From: JANRIG01 sp033765235
Lineage (GTDB): Bacteria; Bacteroidota; Bacteroidia; Cytophagales; UBA9547
DNA length: 64,000 bases
Reading direction: 5' to 3'
NCBI GenBank assembly: GCA_033765235.1
Contig: JANRIG010000039.1
Location: 124,001 to 188,000 of the forward strand
Positions 11,301-19,290 of this stretch are shown here, one piece after another. The position numbers and the translations under genes were made by a program. Under the pieces are notes generated by a model. The model saw only the letters and a list, made by a program, of their open reading frames with translations, did not search any database and was not told the DNA's origin. Every line of letters begins with the position of its first letter. Position 1 is the first letter of the stretch.

Positions 11301-13617
11301 GCTTGGCTACGAAGTACCTACAGCGTTTGACATGACCTATCATGAAGAGGTAGTTCCGAGTTTTTTATTACTTACCTTAGCAGGTACGGTGACCCCTGCC
11401 GCTGCGGATCAGGATTTTGAGGTTAGCTATGTAGGTTCATCTGCTGTGATAGCCACTATTTTTCCAGACCCAAATAATACCTCACAATACATCATGTATG
11501 CCTACCGCACTACTACAGGTATAGGAAGTATCACCATCACAGGAAGCCCACTCAACTCATCGCTCACTCGTAGTTATGTGTTTACGGTAGATGGATATCC
11601 TTCTGTATCAGGCATATCACTCAGCGCACCCAGCAATCAGCTCAATGTAGGCTTAAGTATGTACATCATTCCTACGCTTACCCCTATCAATGCCTACCCA
11701 TATCTGAATTGGACAGTAAGCGATGTCACAAAAGCAAGCATAGACGAGTTTGGTTACCTCACTGGATTGTCAGTAGGAGTGGTGACTGTGACTGCATCGT
11801 CTGTAGAGAATGAGACTATTACCGGCACCATAGTGATAAACATTATCCCCGAAGATGCTACTATAAGTGTGACAGGTTTCAACATAATAAACACTACCTC
11901 AGATACACTCAATATAGGAGATGTTACATTATTATACTATGAAATAATACCTCCCATAGCTGTAGACACCACCATATTTTGGAGTGTGGAAAATAGTAGT
12001 GTAGCTGATATAGATGGCACATCAGGTTATCTTACAGCCATAGCCGAAGGCAGTACATGGGTATATGTAAAGTCGCTCACCTACCCCGATGCAGTGGACT
12101 CACTGTTGATAGTAGTGATAAATCCTAATATAGTATCGCAAATGAGTATTAATATACTTAACCCAACAGACACCGTGAATGCTCCTCGCGAATATCAATT
12201 TTATGCAGAAATATCCCCTGCAGAATTTAGCAACCGCAAAGTAGAATGGTGGGTGAGCGATACTACCATAGCTCAGATAGATACCAATGGAGTATTAAAG
12301 ACCATACAATCAGGCGAAATAACCTTAAGGGCTAATGTACAATTTTATGCAGATATATTTGATGAAATAAATGTAACTGTGGTAGATACTTTTGTGACGG
12401 TGGAAAACATATATGTGTCCGGAACAGACAGCAGCAACCTCATCACAGCACTGTCTGATGAAATACCTATTTTGGTATTGATAGAACCTTTCAATGCATC
12501 TGACCAAAGATACACCCTCGACTTGCTGCAAAACAAAGACTTAACTACTTTGGAAAAATACACTACTGCTTATTATGACTCTCTCACTTTTGCTACAGAT
12601 ACTGCTGAATATTTTACCATAAAGCTCAAAACTGGTGCTGCAGGTCTAGACGTTATCACCATTACAGCCACATCGCTCAGCAATACTACTGTGACAGCCA
12701 TAGCCACATTTACAGCCGGAGGTGATAACCTGATAGAAGCATACGAAGACGAAACCATAAGGATAAAAACCAGACCCGTACTCACCTCCGGACAGCCCGG
12801 CGGTGGCACCTCAGGCAATAACGAAAACCCTTGCAATGCTACCCTTGAGCTATTCTTGGATGGCGTGACCGTGATACAATACCAATGGTACAAATTGGAG
12901 CAAACCGGCAGCAAAATTGACACTTTTCGTATCATAGGTGCTAATGAAAAAGCCTACAGACCCGTGAACTCAGGCAACTATTTTGTAATGATTACCGACA
13001 GTGACTTCCAATCATGGTACTTTGACCCGGTGATAGTGACGGTAGGCGGAAGCAATTTATCGCCTCTGATATCTATATCAGGTATATTGGCCGGCACTTC
13101 ATCTACTGATACGCTACTATTTGTAAATACCTTTGCTGGCTATCAATGGTTTGTGAATAATAGGCTTATACGCAACGCCATACAAGGCAAACTAAGGGTA
13201 TGGTATAATGGCGACTACAATGTAGTAGTGACCAATGAGGCGGGCTGCAAACTTTCATCAAACAAAGTGAAAGTAAAAAGCAGTGAGTACAAAGATATAT
13301 TAAGGTCTGGATTGATGATCACAGACAGTACCATAGAAAACTATGGTAAACCTATCTCTTTAGGTTTGGCCAAGATATATCCTAACCCTGTCAAAGATAT
13401 AATCACATTTGAGTACAGTTCACAAACATTATTACCATTCAGTATCAAAATATACAATAACATAGGTATTGAAGTGCACTCCACTTATCATATACCACAG
13501 GAAGACCATGCTACTACCCTACTCTACTTCGATGTATCTGGCTATGCAAAAGGTATATATTACATACAAATGATAGAAAACGGCAAAGTACAATCACAAA
13601 AAATAATAATAGAATAA
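5323..13617 (+). CDS. Giant T9SS-secreted protein with IPT/TIG, FG-GAP propeller and Ig-like domains
   Basis: A 2764-residue secreted protein. A signal peptide ends near AMAQ (residue 21). Three IPT/TIG domains (about 22-280) precede seven FG-GAP/VCBS-like calcium-loop repeats of the type DxDxDGxxD (about 300-640). A fourth TIG (about 662-745) precedes a second set of seven (about 770-1115). An Ig-like domain (about 1135-1215) and a fifth TIG (about 1220-1303) precede a third set of seven (about 1325-1655). Beta-rich modules follow, then three to four BIG2-type Ig domains (about 2095-2470), further Ig-like sequence, and a type A T9SS sorting domain with YPNP near residue 2685. The last implies Sec export, T9SS passage across the outer membrane and surface anchoring. 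No enzymatic domain is visible; an adhesin or matrix role is inference. The next gene begins 1 nt after the stop. Confidence 0.9.
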   Translation: MKKILPILSLLFFCAQWAMAQLPTVSSVLPPSGAVGTPIIIEGTNFNSPVATDVIIGPITLSSGLFTVQSATEITTNVPVGLTPGSYPVFVVNGVGTSTDNVFFEVTPPPLPPNITGISPSSAHGGDLVRISGSDFNTITTVFFDSFSASILTSGLNTVDVLVPAGLSVGSVSVTVSNSNGTSTPFPFIVLPPLVTITSIVPGTFPTGTPININGNGFSSTPTDNIVYIGGLRGTVTFASPTGLQVTPSNSAGYGSISVTVNNKTAAAPSFYTPFFTGYSPITPASYKLQNEIPLISPTQKPKLEDIDHDGKLDVAFVNSTDLKLLIYANNTTSAGGNVDFLSLNSSIYNPENRIYTTYHFIDFDNDGAKDLFYNLEGTPSYMGFRKNLSTPGNPQFGAEITLPGMGITAKFDFNDYNQDGETDIAILPNDSGGDIFILTNTGSGWPRSFLPAATISGFLADEVYSADIDNDGILELVLLTGSSSVTVISDIFTLPASHVLYTGALTSPSALKIIDYNSDGKNDIIINNDSNIGILINVSSGVGNYDFFIENIPAPYTSIDAASYTLNDFDGDARPDILFTDQGLSENYVYFGKNISNSFITTPGTFMLPPLDLNMTLPGAHILSGDLNGDGVFEMISFKEDFSNTLFSMRVYTNSGIIYFPPTITNITPEVASVGQIINIDGTNFSNNPAELSLKIGNVNVPINTSSTTFFTATIPPGCTGGQVELTHKTAKKMTTWIQDFNITLPGLNTIFGTSFITYTPVGASFSSHNRTNLKDLNADNKPDLLNFLFEGNGLSAYRNMFSATPGTPVFDASTSSQFTNLFNYSNVILGDFDFDGKDDLIIDPTNQPNILFYRNVSLVGGILAFEDAGAAPKPGGASATLSGMALRDLNNNGEKELLIHNTGTGLFHIYSINFSVTTLLSSVYTFTGPPNIVSDIEIFNVDLYANEEIVFATPTNITYIQNASNPSNYNIFLPNTIAEPNMLKFKTGNLTNGNFKDLIFSKNADNNMYVRINTSFPEIPSFFNPTLTLSGFGAPITDFTIADYDGDGLQDIFVKPGTSSNYVVVHNTTPSSASGTVFTYQLITLTGGLVPDNEVIMSGDVTGDGKADVIATSATQIKILTNTNIPKSSQTITGFVLPSTILSDAAPLLIPASATSGLLLSYTTTNASIAEIDFQGFLVVYTPGVVTITATQIGNLSFDPAEPVVQVVTVVAPIVGTVPQVIPNYTKLKAGEILNINGNGFSTTPTENIVYFGDASAIPLLSDAVTIIVTVPSGAMHSQISVHNTSTSLTGYSDEIFYPIPLNRISISGNNFTTTTLADIGNFPTKFLASDFDGNGNLDILINNQVYRNISTLSDDLLFSVKGYGFSNTVLGIIPIDYSEDGVKDVIMLIWDGFNTTPYRLLNDGQPSINLRNDFSFPGINMKVTSYDVADLDHDGRPEVVMTGENRNDIHIYTTKGTFPLNYVSSVGGVNPSKIKLMDLNDDGYSDMLFVSGTDQVDIRRNESTTSQFIFTTGGISISTPNPILDIEAAQFTTGLFKNDIVIATQNSFIIFHGNDFFNFITGTIESFNTSISSGAKLNFADINGDTYQDIIITPETPGQTAEIFINNYTPQGTLTSTSFSESYTLAGIDNFVGESIVTDFNGDGKAEILYVKSIDGINYLVSVRNNNPEIIPSISLINSSASGGNVVRYNTGTSIPITFAGINGNNTQFTISPQSSNIEIATFDEDYLYSIFPVMGFYTDDVLPYNTVYVRIAKGARMGPLNETITFSVTGGNMVTFTLTGNVQQAVNYKETFDFSATSVPRSGVEEVTYPYLTSPTFYSQAVYMLQSHPTLTAPAYDFNSFDSYNNFKIDINAPDPPSYVTQDAFVPNHTFTGMGGKMVDGRWGTFFSFDKNFLDESSLNPVNISASPNIAFTLQNLSSLTGYYNIDLYGPGKSYPTNSLTRFDVSVPGFSTLKVQRNIQPGPNLSSVIGFWLRSYNDYTGSTTIDNVQLGYEVPTAFDMTYHEEVVPSFLLLTLAGTVTPAAADQDFEVSYVGSSAVIATIFPDPNNTSQYIMYAYRTTTGIGSITITGSPLNSSLTRSYVFTVDGYPSVSGISLSAPSNQLNVGLSMYIIPTLTPINAYPYLNWTVSDVTKASIDEFGYLTGLSVGVVTVTASSVENETITGTIVINIIPEDATISVTGFNIINTTSDTLNIGDVTLLYYEIIPPIAVDTTIFWSVENSSVADIDGTSGYLTAIAEGSTWVYVKSLTYPDAVDSLLIVVINPNIVSQMSINILNPTDTVNAPREYQFYAEISPAEFSNRKVEWWVSDTTIAQIDTNGVLKTIQSGEITLRANVQFYADIFDEINVTVVDTFVTVENIYVSGTDSSNLITALSDEIPILVLIEPFNASDQRYTLDLLQNKDLTTLEKYTTAYYDSLTFATDTAEYFTIKLKTGAAGLDVITITATSLSNTTVTAIATFTAGGDNLIEAYEDETIRIKTRPVLTSGQPGGGTSGNNENPCNATLELFLDGVTVIQYQWYKLEQTGSKIDTFRIIGANEKAYRPVNSGNYFVMITDSDFQSWYFDPVIVTVGGSNLSPLISISGILAGTSSTDTLLFVNTFAGYQWFVNNRLIRNAIQGKLRVWYNGDYNVVVTNEAGCKLSSNKVKVKSSEYKDILRSGLMITDSTIENYGKPISLGLAKIYPNPVKDIITFEYSSQTLLPFSIKIYNNIGIEVHSTYHIPQEDHATTLLYFDVSGYAKGIYYIQMIENGKVQSQKIIIE

Positions 13618-13618
13618 T

Positions 13619-14608
13619 ATGAATTGGATATTGAAATACATATTTTTTGCAACTTTAATCATCTGTATGATAAATAGTTGCAAATCAAAGATAGAGGTGA
13701 TAGAACCGCCCACAGAGTTGGAAATAAAAGTATTGAAAAAAGCTAAAGACAATAGCTTTGTAGATGCCAACGGTGCCATATTGGCTGTATTTGATGACTC
13801 TGCCAAATATGCCAAAGCGAGCGAAACATTTACCGTGACAGGTGCAGTAGCTGTAGACACCTCGCAAAAAGGGACTTGCAACTTCACATTAAAGCCATCA
13901 CAGAAATATTATATAGCTGCCTATTACGTAGACAGTGTATGGTATACCAAGCCATATATATACCAAGACAACGCCTTGCTGGGTGCAGAGCTGCTAAGAC
14001 CACTTAACAAAAGTGCAAAAACATTTGCTACCATTACCATGGATCCCGCACAGGCTTTGGTAACGCTCTATGCAGGAGGTACTACTGCATCAAATATTAA
14101 GCTGCCTATAAAACTAAGAATTGATAACCAGCAGCTGCAAGACCTTACCCGTACATTTACCACACCACCGGCACCCTACGACAGTGGCACTACTACACTA
14201 CTCATACGCAGAGGACGAAGACCTATAAACTTTAGCGACAGATTTGGTTGCTCAAGCCTTCGCGACACACTCATAGAAGGGGGCAAAAACTACATCATAG
14301 ATGCCAATACTTGCAATGCAGGAAGAGTGGCATTTTGGACAGTGAATGAGAATACATCTATTTTGCCAATAAATGTAGTAATAGGCATTAATAACACCAT
14401 AGGGGGTATAAGTCGTACATTGGTAGCAAACCATGCAAACCCTTGCCAGACTAATGCCATACTTGTATATCTGTTAGAGCCTGGCGAATACACCTACACC
14501 GCTACCAATGCCAAAGCATCGAGCACGGGAGGTAAGTGCCTATGGACAGGCAAGTTTACCGTTGTAGCCAACCAGTGTGCAGCCATCAAATTAGACCAAT
14601 GTTTTTAA
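13619..14608 (+). CDS. Lipoprotein of unknown function, partner of the giant T9SS protein
   Basis: 329 residues beginning with a hydrophobic signal and the lipobox INSC, so Cys21 should be acylated after signal peptidase II cleavage. The mature part is beta-strand rich (for example FTVTGAVAVDTS and KYYIAAYYVDS) and contains several cysteines (the RFGCSSL, NTCNAG and NPCQTN segments, and a C-terminal CAAIKLDQCF) that could form disulfides. I do not recognise a named family. The ATG lies 1 nt after the stop of the giant T9SS gene, and the barrel gene begins 10 nt after this stop. All three are therefore probably one transcript, and this lipoprotein may help assemble or anchor the large cargo. 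Confidence 0.75.
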   Translation: MNWILKYIFFATLIICMINSCKSKIEVIEPPTELEIKVLKKAKDNSFVDANGAILAVFDDSAKYAKASETFTVTGAVAVDTSQKGTCNFTLKPSQKYYIAAYYVDSVWYTKPYIYQDNALLGAELLRPLNKSAKTFATITMDPAQALVTLYAGGTTASNIKLPIKLRIDNQQLQDLTRTFTTPPAPYDSGTTTLLIRRGRRPINFSDRFGCSSLRDTLIEGGKNYIIDANTCNAGRVAFWTVNENTSILPINVVIGINNTIGGISRTLVANHANPCQTNAILVYLLEPGEYTYTATNAKASSTGGKCLWTGKFTVVANQCAAIKLDQCF

Positions 14609-14618
14609 AGTAAAAATA

Positions 14619-15302
14619 ATGAAGAAATATATAGTACTAATCCTATTCATATACCTTGCAGTTGGCAGTAGTCATGCACAATTGATTGATATATTTCAGG
14701 GACACATGGGCACTGCCATATTCCCTACAGATGCTCAAATAAATTTTGAAACAGGCAAACCTGATAATCTTTATGCAGGCTACTTTCCTGCACAAGTGTT
14801 TGGAGTAGGCGCATCAAAGTTCATAACAGACAAGATACAGATTATTTTGACAACTGACTTTCAGAATACATTCAAGAAAAATTACAGTATAATATTCTCC
14901 AAGACATATTTTGGATTGAAATACAGCATACTTGCACCGGATATATACAGAATAGCACCGTACCTTACAGGAGGTGGCAATTTTTTGTTTGTGCGTATGA
15001 GTCAAAGTAACTTCACGCTCGAATATATACCTCCTGCCGAATATAGTGGTATAAACAAAGTGAAAATAAATGAAATAGAATACCGCGAAAACAACTACAA
15101 CTTCACATCGCCGGTGTTTGGTGCTGCCGGCGGCATAGGGGTAGATATTAATGTGTATAACAATTTGAGTGTGTTTGCCGAAGCCAACTACAATTACAAC
15201 TTTGCCAAACAATCGGGCATGCAAAACGAATTTACAACGTACAACAAAGCACAATTCACCTACATAAATATGATTACAGGCATAAGGCTGTATATGTATT
15301 GA
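14619..15302 (+). CDS. Outer-membrane beta-barrel protein
   Basis: 227 residues with a signal peptide ending at SSHAQ (about residue 21), followed by alternating amphipathic strands rich in Tyr, Phe and Gly. The pattern is typical of 8-stranded OMP_b-brl proteins of Bacteroidota: GVGASKFITDKIQIILTT, then a YLTGGGNFLF turn, and a last strand ending in aromatic Tyr-Met-Tyr as recognised by the BAM machinery. It is the last gene of the three-gene surface operon. Function is not determinable; a structural role or a role in presenting the giant cargo protein is inference from position. Confidence 0.75.
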   Translation: MKKYIVLILFIYLAVGSSHAQLIDIFQGHMGTAIFPTDAQINFETGKPDNLYAGYFPAQVFGVGASKFITDKIQIILTTDFQNTFKKNYSIIFSKTYFGLKYSILAPDIYRIAPYLTGGGNFLFVRMSQSNFTLEYIPPAEYSGINKVKINEIEYRENNYNFTSPVFGAAGGIGVDINVYNNLSVFAEANYNYNFAKQSGMQNEFTTYNKAQFTYINMITGIRLYMY

Positions 15303-15489
15303 TAATTAGCGGTTAGCTGTAATAGATAAAAAACTATGCTGAGAATAAAATCTTTTTGTACTAAAAGAGTACTTGTAGTAGCCGTCAATTTGTTAAAATT
15401 TCGACTATTCATTTTTTTTTGATAAAATTATCTAACAGATTGTAAATTTTTATTTCTCAATATTTTATACTACATTAGTGCAAATTTAT

Positions 15490-16095
15490 ATGGAATCTCT
15501 TGAGAAAACATATCAACTCAAATCATATTTTACTCCAAATCTCATAGAAGCTGGGGTAGATGAGGTAGGCAGAGGATCTCTGGCAGGACCAGTGGTAGCC
15601 GCTGCTGTGATATTGCCCAAAGATTACTATCATCCTAAGCTTACCGACTCAAAATTGCTCCATGAAGAAGAGCGCGAAATACTCAAAATTGATATACTTA
15701 ACAATTGCTTGGACTATGCCATAGGTGAGATAGATAATCAAAGGATAGATGAGGTAAATATACTTTATGCTTCATTTTTGGCTATGCACTCAGCACTTGA
15801 TAAGCTCAAAATAAGACCTGAGCTAATATTGGTAGACGGCAACAAATTTTTGCCCTACAACTTCATACCCTACCACTGCGAAATAAAAGGCGATGGCAAA
15901 TATGCCTCCATTGCTGCTGCCTCTATCATAGCCAAGTGCCATAGAGATGAACTTATGAAAAGATTATCCAAAAAATTCCCACATTATTACTGGCATGAAA
16001 ATGTAGGATATCCTACCAAAAAGCACCGAGATGCCATAAAAATACACGGTATATCGCCATTTCACAGGCTCACATATAAAAATGTGAAAGAATAG
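15490..16095 (+). CDS. rnhB: Ribonuclease HII
   Basis: Endonuclease that cuts the RNA strand of RNA-DNA hybrids and misincorporated ribonucleotides. The catalytic start motif GVDEVGRGSLAGP supplies Asp and Glu; DSKLL follows, then an ILVDGN strand with the next Asp, and a GDGKYASIAAASIIAK block with the fourth acidic residue. The roughly 201-residue length is normal. ATG at 15490 is preferred over the in-frame GTG at 15478 because homologues start close to the domain. The stop overlaps the GTG of the radical SAM gene by one base, so translation is probably coupled. Confidence 0.96.
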   Translation: MESLEKTYQLKSYFTPNLIEAGVDEVGRGSLAGPVVAAAVILPKDYYHPKLTDSKLLHEEEREILKIDILNNCLDYAIGEIDNQRIDEVNILYASFLAMHSALDKLKIRPELILVDGNKFLPYNFIPYHCEIKGDGKYASIAAASIIAKCHRDELMKRLSKKFPHYYWHENVGYPTKKHRDAIKIHGISPFHRLTYKNVKE

Positions 16096-17114
16096 TGGTG
16101 CAATTAAGATATTTGGAGGATTTTTATAACACATCTTCATGGGATAAATGGGTAAACAGTAGCAAAATCATAAAATCGTTTTATAAGTCCATGTTTACAG
16201 GTGAGGCAGCCATATCAGGCATGCCCATGAGCCTGTCCATAGAGCCTACTACATCGTGCAATCTGCGGTGCCCTCAGTGTATAAGCGGATTGCGTGACTT
16301 CACCCGACCTACAGGTATGCTCTCGGAGACTATGTTTATCAATGTGATAAATGCATTGGGCAAATATTTGTGGTATATAAATTTTTACTTTCAGGGGGAG
16401 CCATTTTTGCATGAGCAGTTTACAGATATGGTGCGCTATGCTACCTCGCGGCATATATATGTAAGTACCTCTACCAATGCACATTATCTATCGCCTGAGG
16501 TATGCTCGAAGATAGTAAAATCAGGTCTTCACAAATTAATCATCTCTATTGACGGCCTCACACAAGATACTTATGAAAAATACAGAGTTGGGGGCAAGTT
16601 GGATAAAGTACAAGATGGTATAAAAAATATTATTGGTGCAAAAAAAAAATATAAATCACAGTCACCACTAATATCATTGCAATATATTGTATTTAAGTAT
16701 AATATCCATGAAATATCGCAAGTAAGAAATACACTGCACCTCTTGGGAGCAGATGAAGTATTGATAAAAACCGCACAAGTATACCATAGCCACGAACCTG
16801 ATGAATGGATACCGCAATCTGATAAATATTCAAGATATAAAGTTTCTGATACGGGCAACTATACTATTAAAAATAAGATAGAAGACCGTTGCTGGAAAAT
16901 GTGGCATTCTGCAGTAGTGACATGGGATGGCCGAGTGGTACCCTGCTGCTTTGACAAAGATGCTAAATATGAGATGGGTAATATTACGAATACTCCGTTT
17001 GAAAAAATTTGGTATGGCAATGAATATAATAATTTTCGCAAAAAATTAATAACTTCGCGCAAAGATATAGATATATGTACCAACTGCTCCGAAGGTTCAA
17101 AAATATGGGTGTAA
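16095..17114 (+). CDS. Radical SAM protein with SPASM-type C-terminal domain
   Basis: 339-residue enzyme predicted to hold a [4Fe-4S] cluster on Cys55, Cys59 and Cys62 (CNLRCPQC) and to cleave S-adenosylmethionine. The central TIM-barrel shows the FQGEPFLH strand and the LIISIDGL strand. The C-terminal part has the cysteine-rich SPASM pattern: CW near 266, VVPCCFD, MGNI, and a final CTNCSEG. SPASM enzymes modify peptides, proteins or other macromolecules; the substrate here is unknown and no small precursor peptide gene is evident nearby. The start is GTG at 16095 or the next codon (GTG at 16098), because no ATG precedes the conserved LSIEPTTSC strand at a suitable distance. It overlaps rnhB by 1 nt and the following barrel gene by 10 nt. 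Confidence 0.88.
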   Translation: MVQLRYLEDFYNTSSWDKWVNSSKIIKSFYKSMFTGEAAISGMPMSLSIEPTTSCNLRCPQCISGLRDFTRPTGMLSETMFINVINALGKYLWYINFYFQGEPFLHEQFTDMVRYATSRHIYVSTSTNAHYLSPEVCSKIVKSGLHKLIISIDGLTQDTYEKYRVGGKLDKVQDGIKNIIGAKKKYKSQSPLISLQYIVFKYNIHEISQVRNTLHLLGADEVLIKTAQVYHSHEPDEWIPQSDKYSRYKVSDTGNYTIKNKIEDRCWKMWHSAVVTWDGRVVPCCFDKDAKYEMGNITNTPFEKIWYGNEYNNFRKKLITSRKDIDICTNCSEGSKIWV

Positions 17115-17704
17115 AAGTACTTATTTGTATAGGGTGTATCATGTACATGAATGCAGTATATGGCCAATATTACGATGCCAATGCTAAAAATACAGGCAGT
17201 AGCAAAAAAGCACCAAAACCTAAAAGCAACTTTTGGCAAAATGTATATCCCGGAGGTAATATTGGGCTTGGCTTGGGAAGGTATCATGCTTACGTAGAGG
17301 TATCACCTTTGGCAGGATATTGGATTACAAACCGTATAACGGCAGGCTTGCAACTATCCTATATATATATGTATTATCAATTTACATCTTTTAAATACGC
17401 AAAAACATTTGAATACAGAACCAATATATATGGTGCGAGCCCATTTGTGAGAGTCTTCCCATTAGATTGGTTATTTATACATGCCGAATACGGGCTCTAC
17501 AGCGGCGACCTCATCATGGATACAGGTACTACATACATCAATGATAGGCAATGGAGGGCATTTCCAATGGCAGGTGGAGGTTTTATATTCAGATTTGGTA
17601 AGCGCAGCGGATTAATGATTTCATTATTATACAATTTTAATTATGATACTGCATTCCCAATATATGGCAATCCTTGGAGCATAAGAGTAGGTTTTATTTT
17701 GTAA
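17105..17704 (+). CDS. Outer-membrane beta-barrel protein
   Basis: About 199 residues. A signal peptide (MGVKVLICIGCIMYM through NAVYGQ) is followed by a short Lys/Pro-rich linker and eight or so amphipathic strands, ending IRVGFIL. The pattern is that of a small outer-membrane barrel. An ATG at 17075 is in frame, but the signal peptide reads best from 17105, giving a 10-nt overlap with the radical SAM gene. The next gene, a histidine kinase, starts 1 nt after the stop. The tight packing suggests co-expression with both neighbours. Function is not known. Confidence 0.75.
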   Translation: MGVKVLICIGCIMYMNAVYGQYYDANAKNTGSSKKAPKPKSNFWQNVYPGGNIGLGLGRYHAYVEVSPLAGYWITNRITAGLQLSYIYMYYQFTSFKYAKTFEYRTNIYGASPFVRVFPLDWLFIHAEYGLYSGDLIMDTGTTYINDRQWRAFPMAGGGFIFRFGKRSGLMISLLYNFNYDTAFPIYGNPWSIRVGFIL

Positions 17705-17705
17705 A

Positions 17706-19052
17706 ATGAATAATATTACCAGACAGACCGAACTTTTTTTTGAGCAAGAGTTTAAAACTCGCCGCAAGGTCATCATACATAAGTTGGCTATAGTGTGTAT
17801 ATTGGTATCTGTGGCTGCTACTATCCCCTATCTCATATTGTCGCACAATACTATAGCGCTCTTGAACGGTACCATTATCATAGTATTTATATTGGCTTTG
17901 GTATTGAATTATTACAACAAGTCAGAAAGTGCTACCATAATCACCTATGTGTGTGTGAGTGTGTTATTGTTTTTGGTGAGTTCTATCACAGGTTGGAAAT
18001 CTATGGAGTTTTTATTTTGCTTCCCCATGGTAATAGCCATACCTACCATAGTGGACCCTAACAACCGAAACTTGCTTGGTTTGCATCTGATGCTCCCCAT
18101 ATTATCAATCATGCTATTAATATTTACAGACTCAAAGTTGCTTTATGATTCTTATTTTGACATAGTTAATATTTCTGTTGTTGGCTATTTTAACCTAATA
18201 TTTGTATTGCTGATTTGTACATTTTTTGTATTTGCCATGGTCAAAAATCATAGCTACTCGGAGCATACTCTCAAAAAGTCTGAAATATCAAGTATGCTCA
18301 AAAACGATGAACTCACCAAAATAAACAAAGAACTCGATACCTTTGTATATAGCCTAAGCCATGATATAAGGGCTCCTGTAGCTTCGGCATTGGGATTAAT
18401 ATATTTGCTAAAAAATGCTACAGACATGCATCATGCCTATGTGTTGATAGAGCGGTTAGAGCTCAGCATGAAGTCTTTGGACAAATTTATAAAAGATGTA
18501 CTTGATTATTCAAAAAATAACAGGCTATCGCTCAAAATAGAACCTATAAACTTTGAAGAAATCATACAAGAGATTATTAATTTTAACTTAGACAGACAAA
18601 AACAAAATGATATACATATAAATGTGAAAGTAAATCAACCCTATGAATTTCACACAGATAAATACAGGCTAAAAATAGCACTCAACAATTTAATATCCAA
18701 CGCTATACGATACCATAAAGTAGATAACCCGCACAAATATATCCATATCAATGTAGATGTAAAACCTAGAGATGCATCGCTCAAAGTAGCCGACAATGGT
18801 ATTGGCATAGACAAAAAAGACTTTAGCCGCATTTTTGAAATGTTTTACAGGGGCGATGATACCAATACACAATATCATGGTACAGGATTAGGACTATATA
18901 TAACCCGAGAAGCAATAACTAAGATACGCGGCACAATAGAGTTGCAATCGGAGCCCAATATAGGTACTGAATTTTCGATTAACATCAAAAATTTGGGAGG
19001 TTTTTACAAATATTTTGAATGGGGCAAAGCCAAAAACAATGTGCAGGGTTAA
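17706..19052 (+). CDS. Membrane-bound sensor histidine kinase
   Basis: 448 residues. About six transmembrane helices occupy residues 20-195 with no obvious large periplasmic domain. They are followed by a HisKA dimerisation domain with phospho-acceptor His219 in LSHDIRAP. An ATPase domain follows: N-box LNNLISNAIRY, G1-box DNGIGI, F-box IFEMFYRG and G2-box GTGLGLYI. The stimulus is unknown; the layout resembles intramembrane or 7TM-type sensors. There is no adjacent response regulator, so it is an orphan kinase in this window. It closes a compact run that includes rnhB, the radical SAM gene and the barrel gene, and a terminator follows within 45 nt. Confidence 0.92.
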   Translation: MNNITRQTELFFEQEFKTRRKVIIHKLAIVCILVSVAATIPYLILSHNTIALLNGTIIIVFILALVLNYYNKSESATIITYVCVSVLLFLVSSITGWKSMEFLFCFPMVIAIPTIVDPNNRNLLGLHLMLPILSIMLLIFTDSKLLYDSYFDIVNISVVGYFNLIFVLLICTFFVFAMVKNHSYSEHTLKKSEISSMLKNDELTKINKELDTFVYSLSHDIRAPVASALGLIYLLKNATDMHHAYVLIERLELSMKSLDKFIKDVLDYSKNNRLSLKIEPINFEEIIQEIINFNLDRQKQNDIHINVKVNQPYEFHTDKYRLKIALNNLISNAIRYHKVDNPHKYIHINVDVKPRDASLKVADNGIGIDKKDFSRIFEMFYRGDDTNTQYHGTGLGLYITREAITKIRGTIELQSEPNIGTEFSINIKNLGGFYKYFEWGKAKNNVQG

Positions 19053-19076
19053 TTGTGCTTATTGTTTTGTTTTACT

Positions 19077-19097
19077 GATGCCGTAGGGCATCGTTTT
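19077..19097 (+). terminator. Rho-independent terminator after the histidine kinase
   Basis: GATGCC and GGCATC form a 6-bp stem around the loop GTAG, followed directly by GTTTTT. It lies 24 nt after the kinase stop and fits an intrinsic terminator of the rnhB-to-kinase run. Confidence 0.65.
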
Positions 19098-19290
19098 TAA
19101 AAAGCAGGCTTGTAAATCATTCGCACATCCTCCGCTGACTGCGTCACTAAAATGCTTTAATGCCTTATTTTAAAAACCGGGAATAATTTTTCTCCTTATC
19201 ATTTGCAAATCTAATGTCATTAATATTGATTTTTTGTAAAATAAAACACCCCAAAATATATCAAAATTTCTTCAGTAAACGACATTTGAA

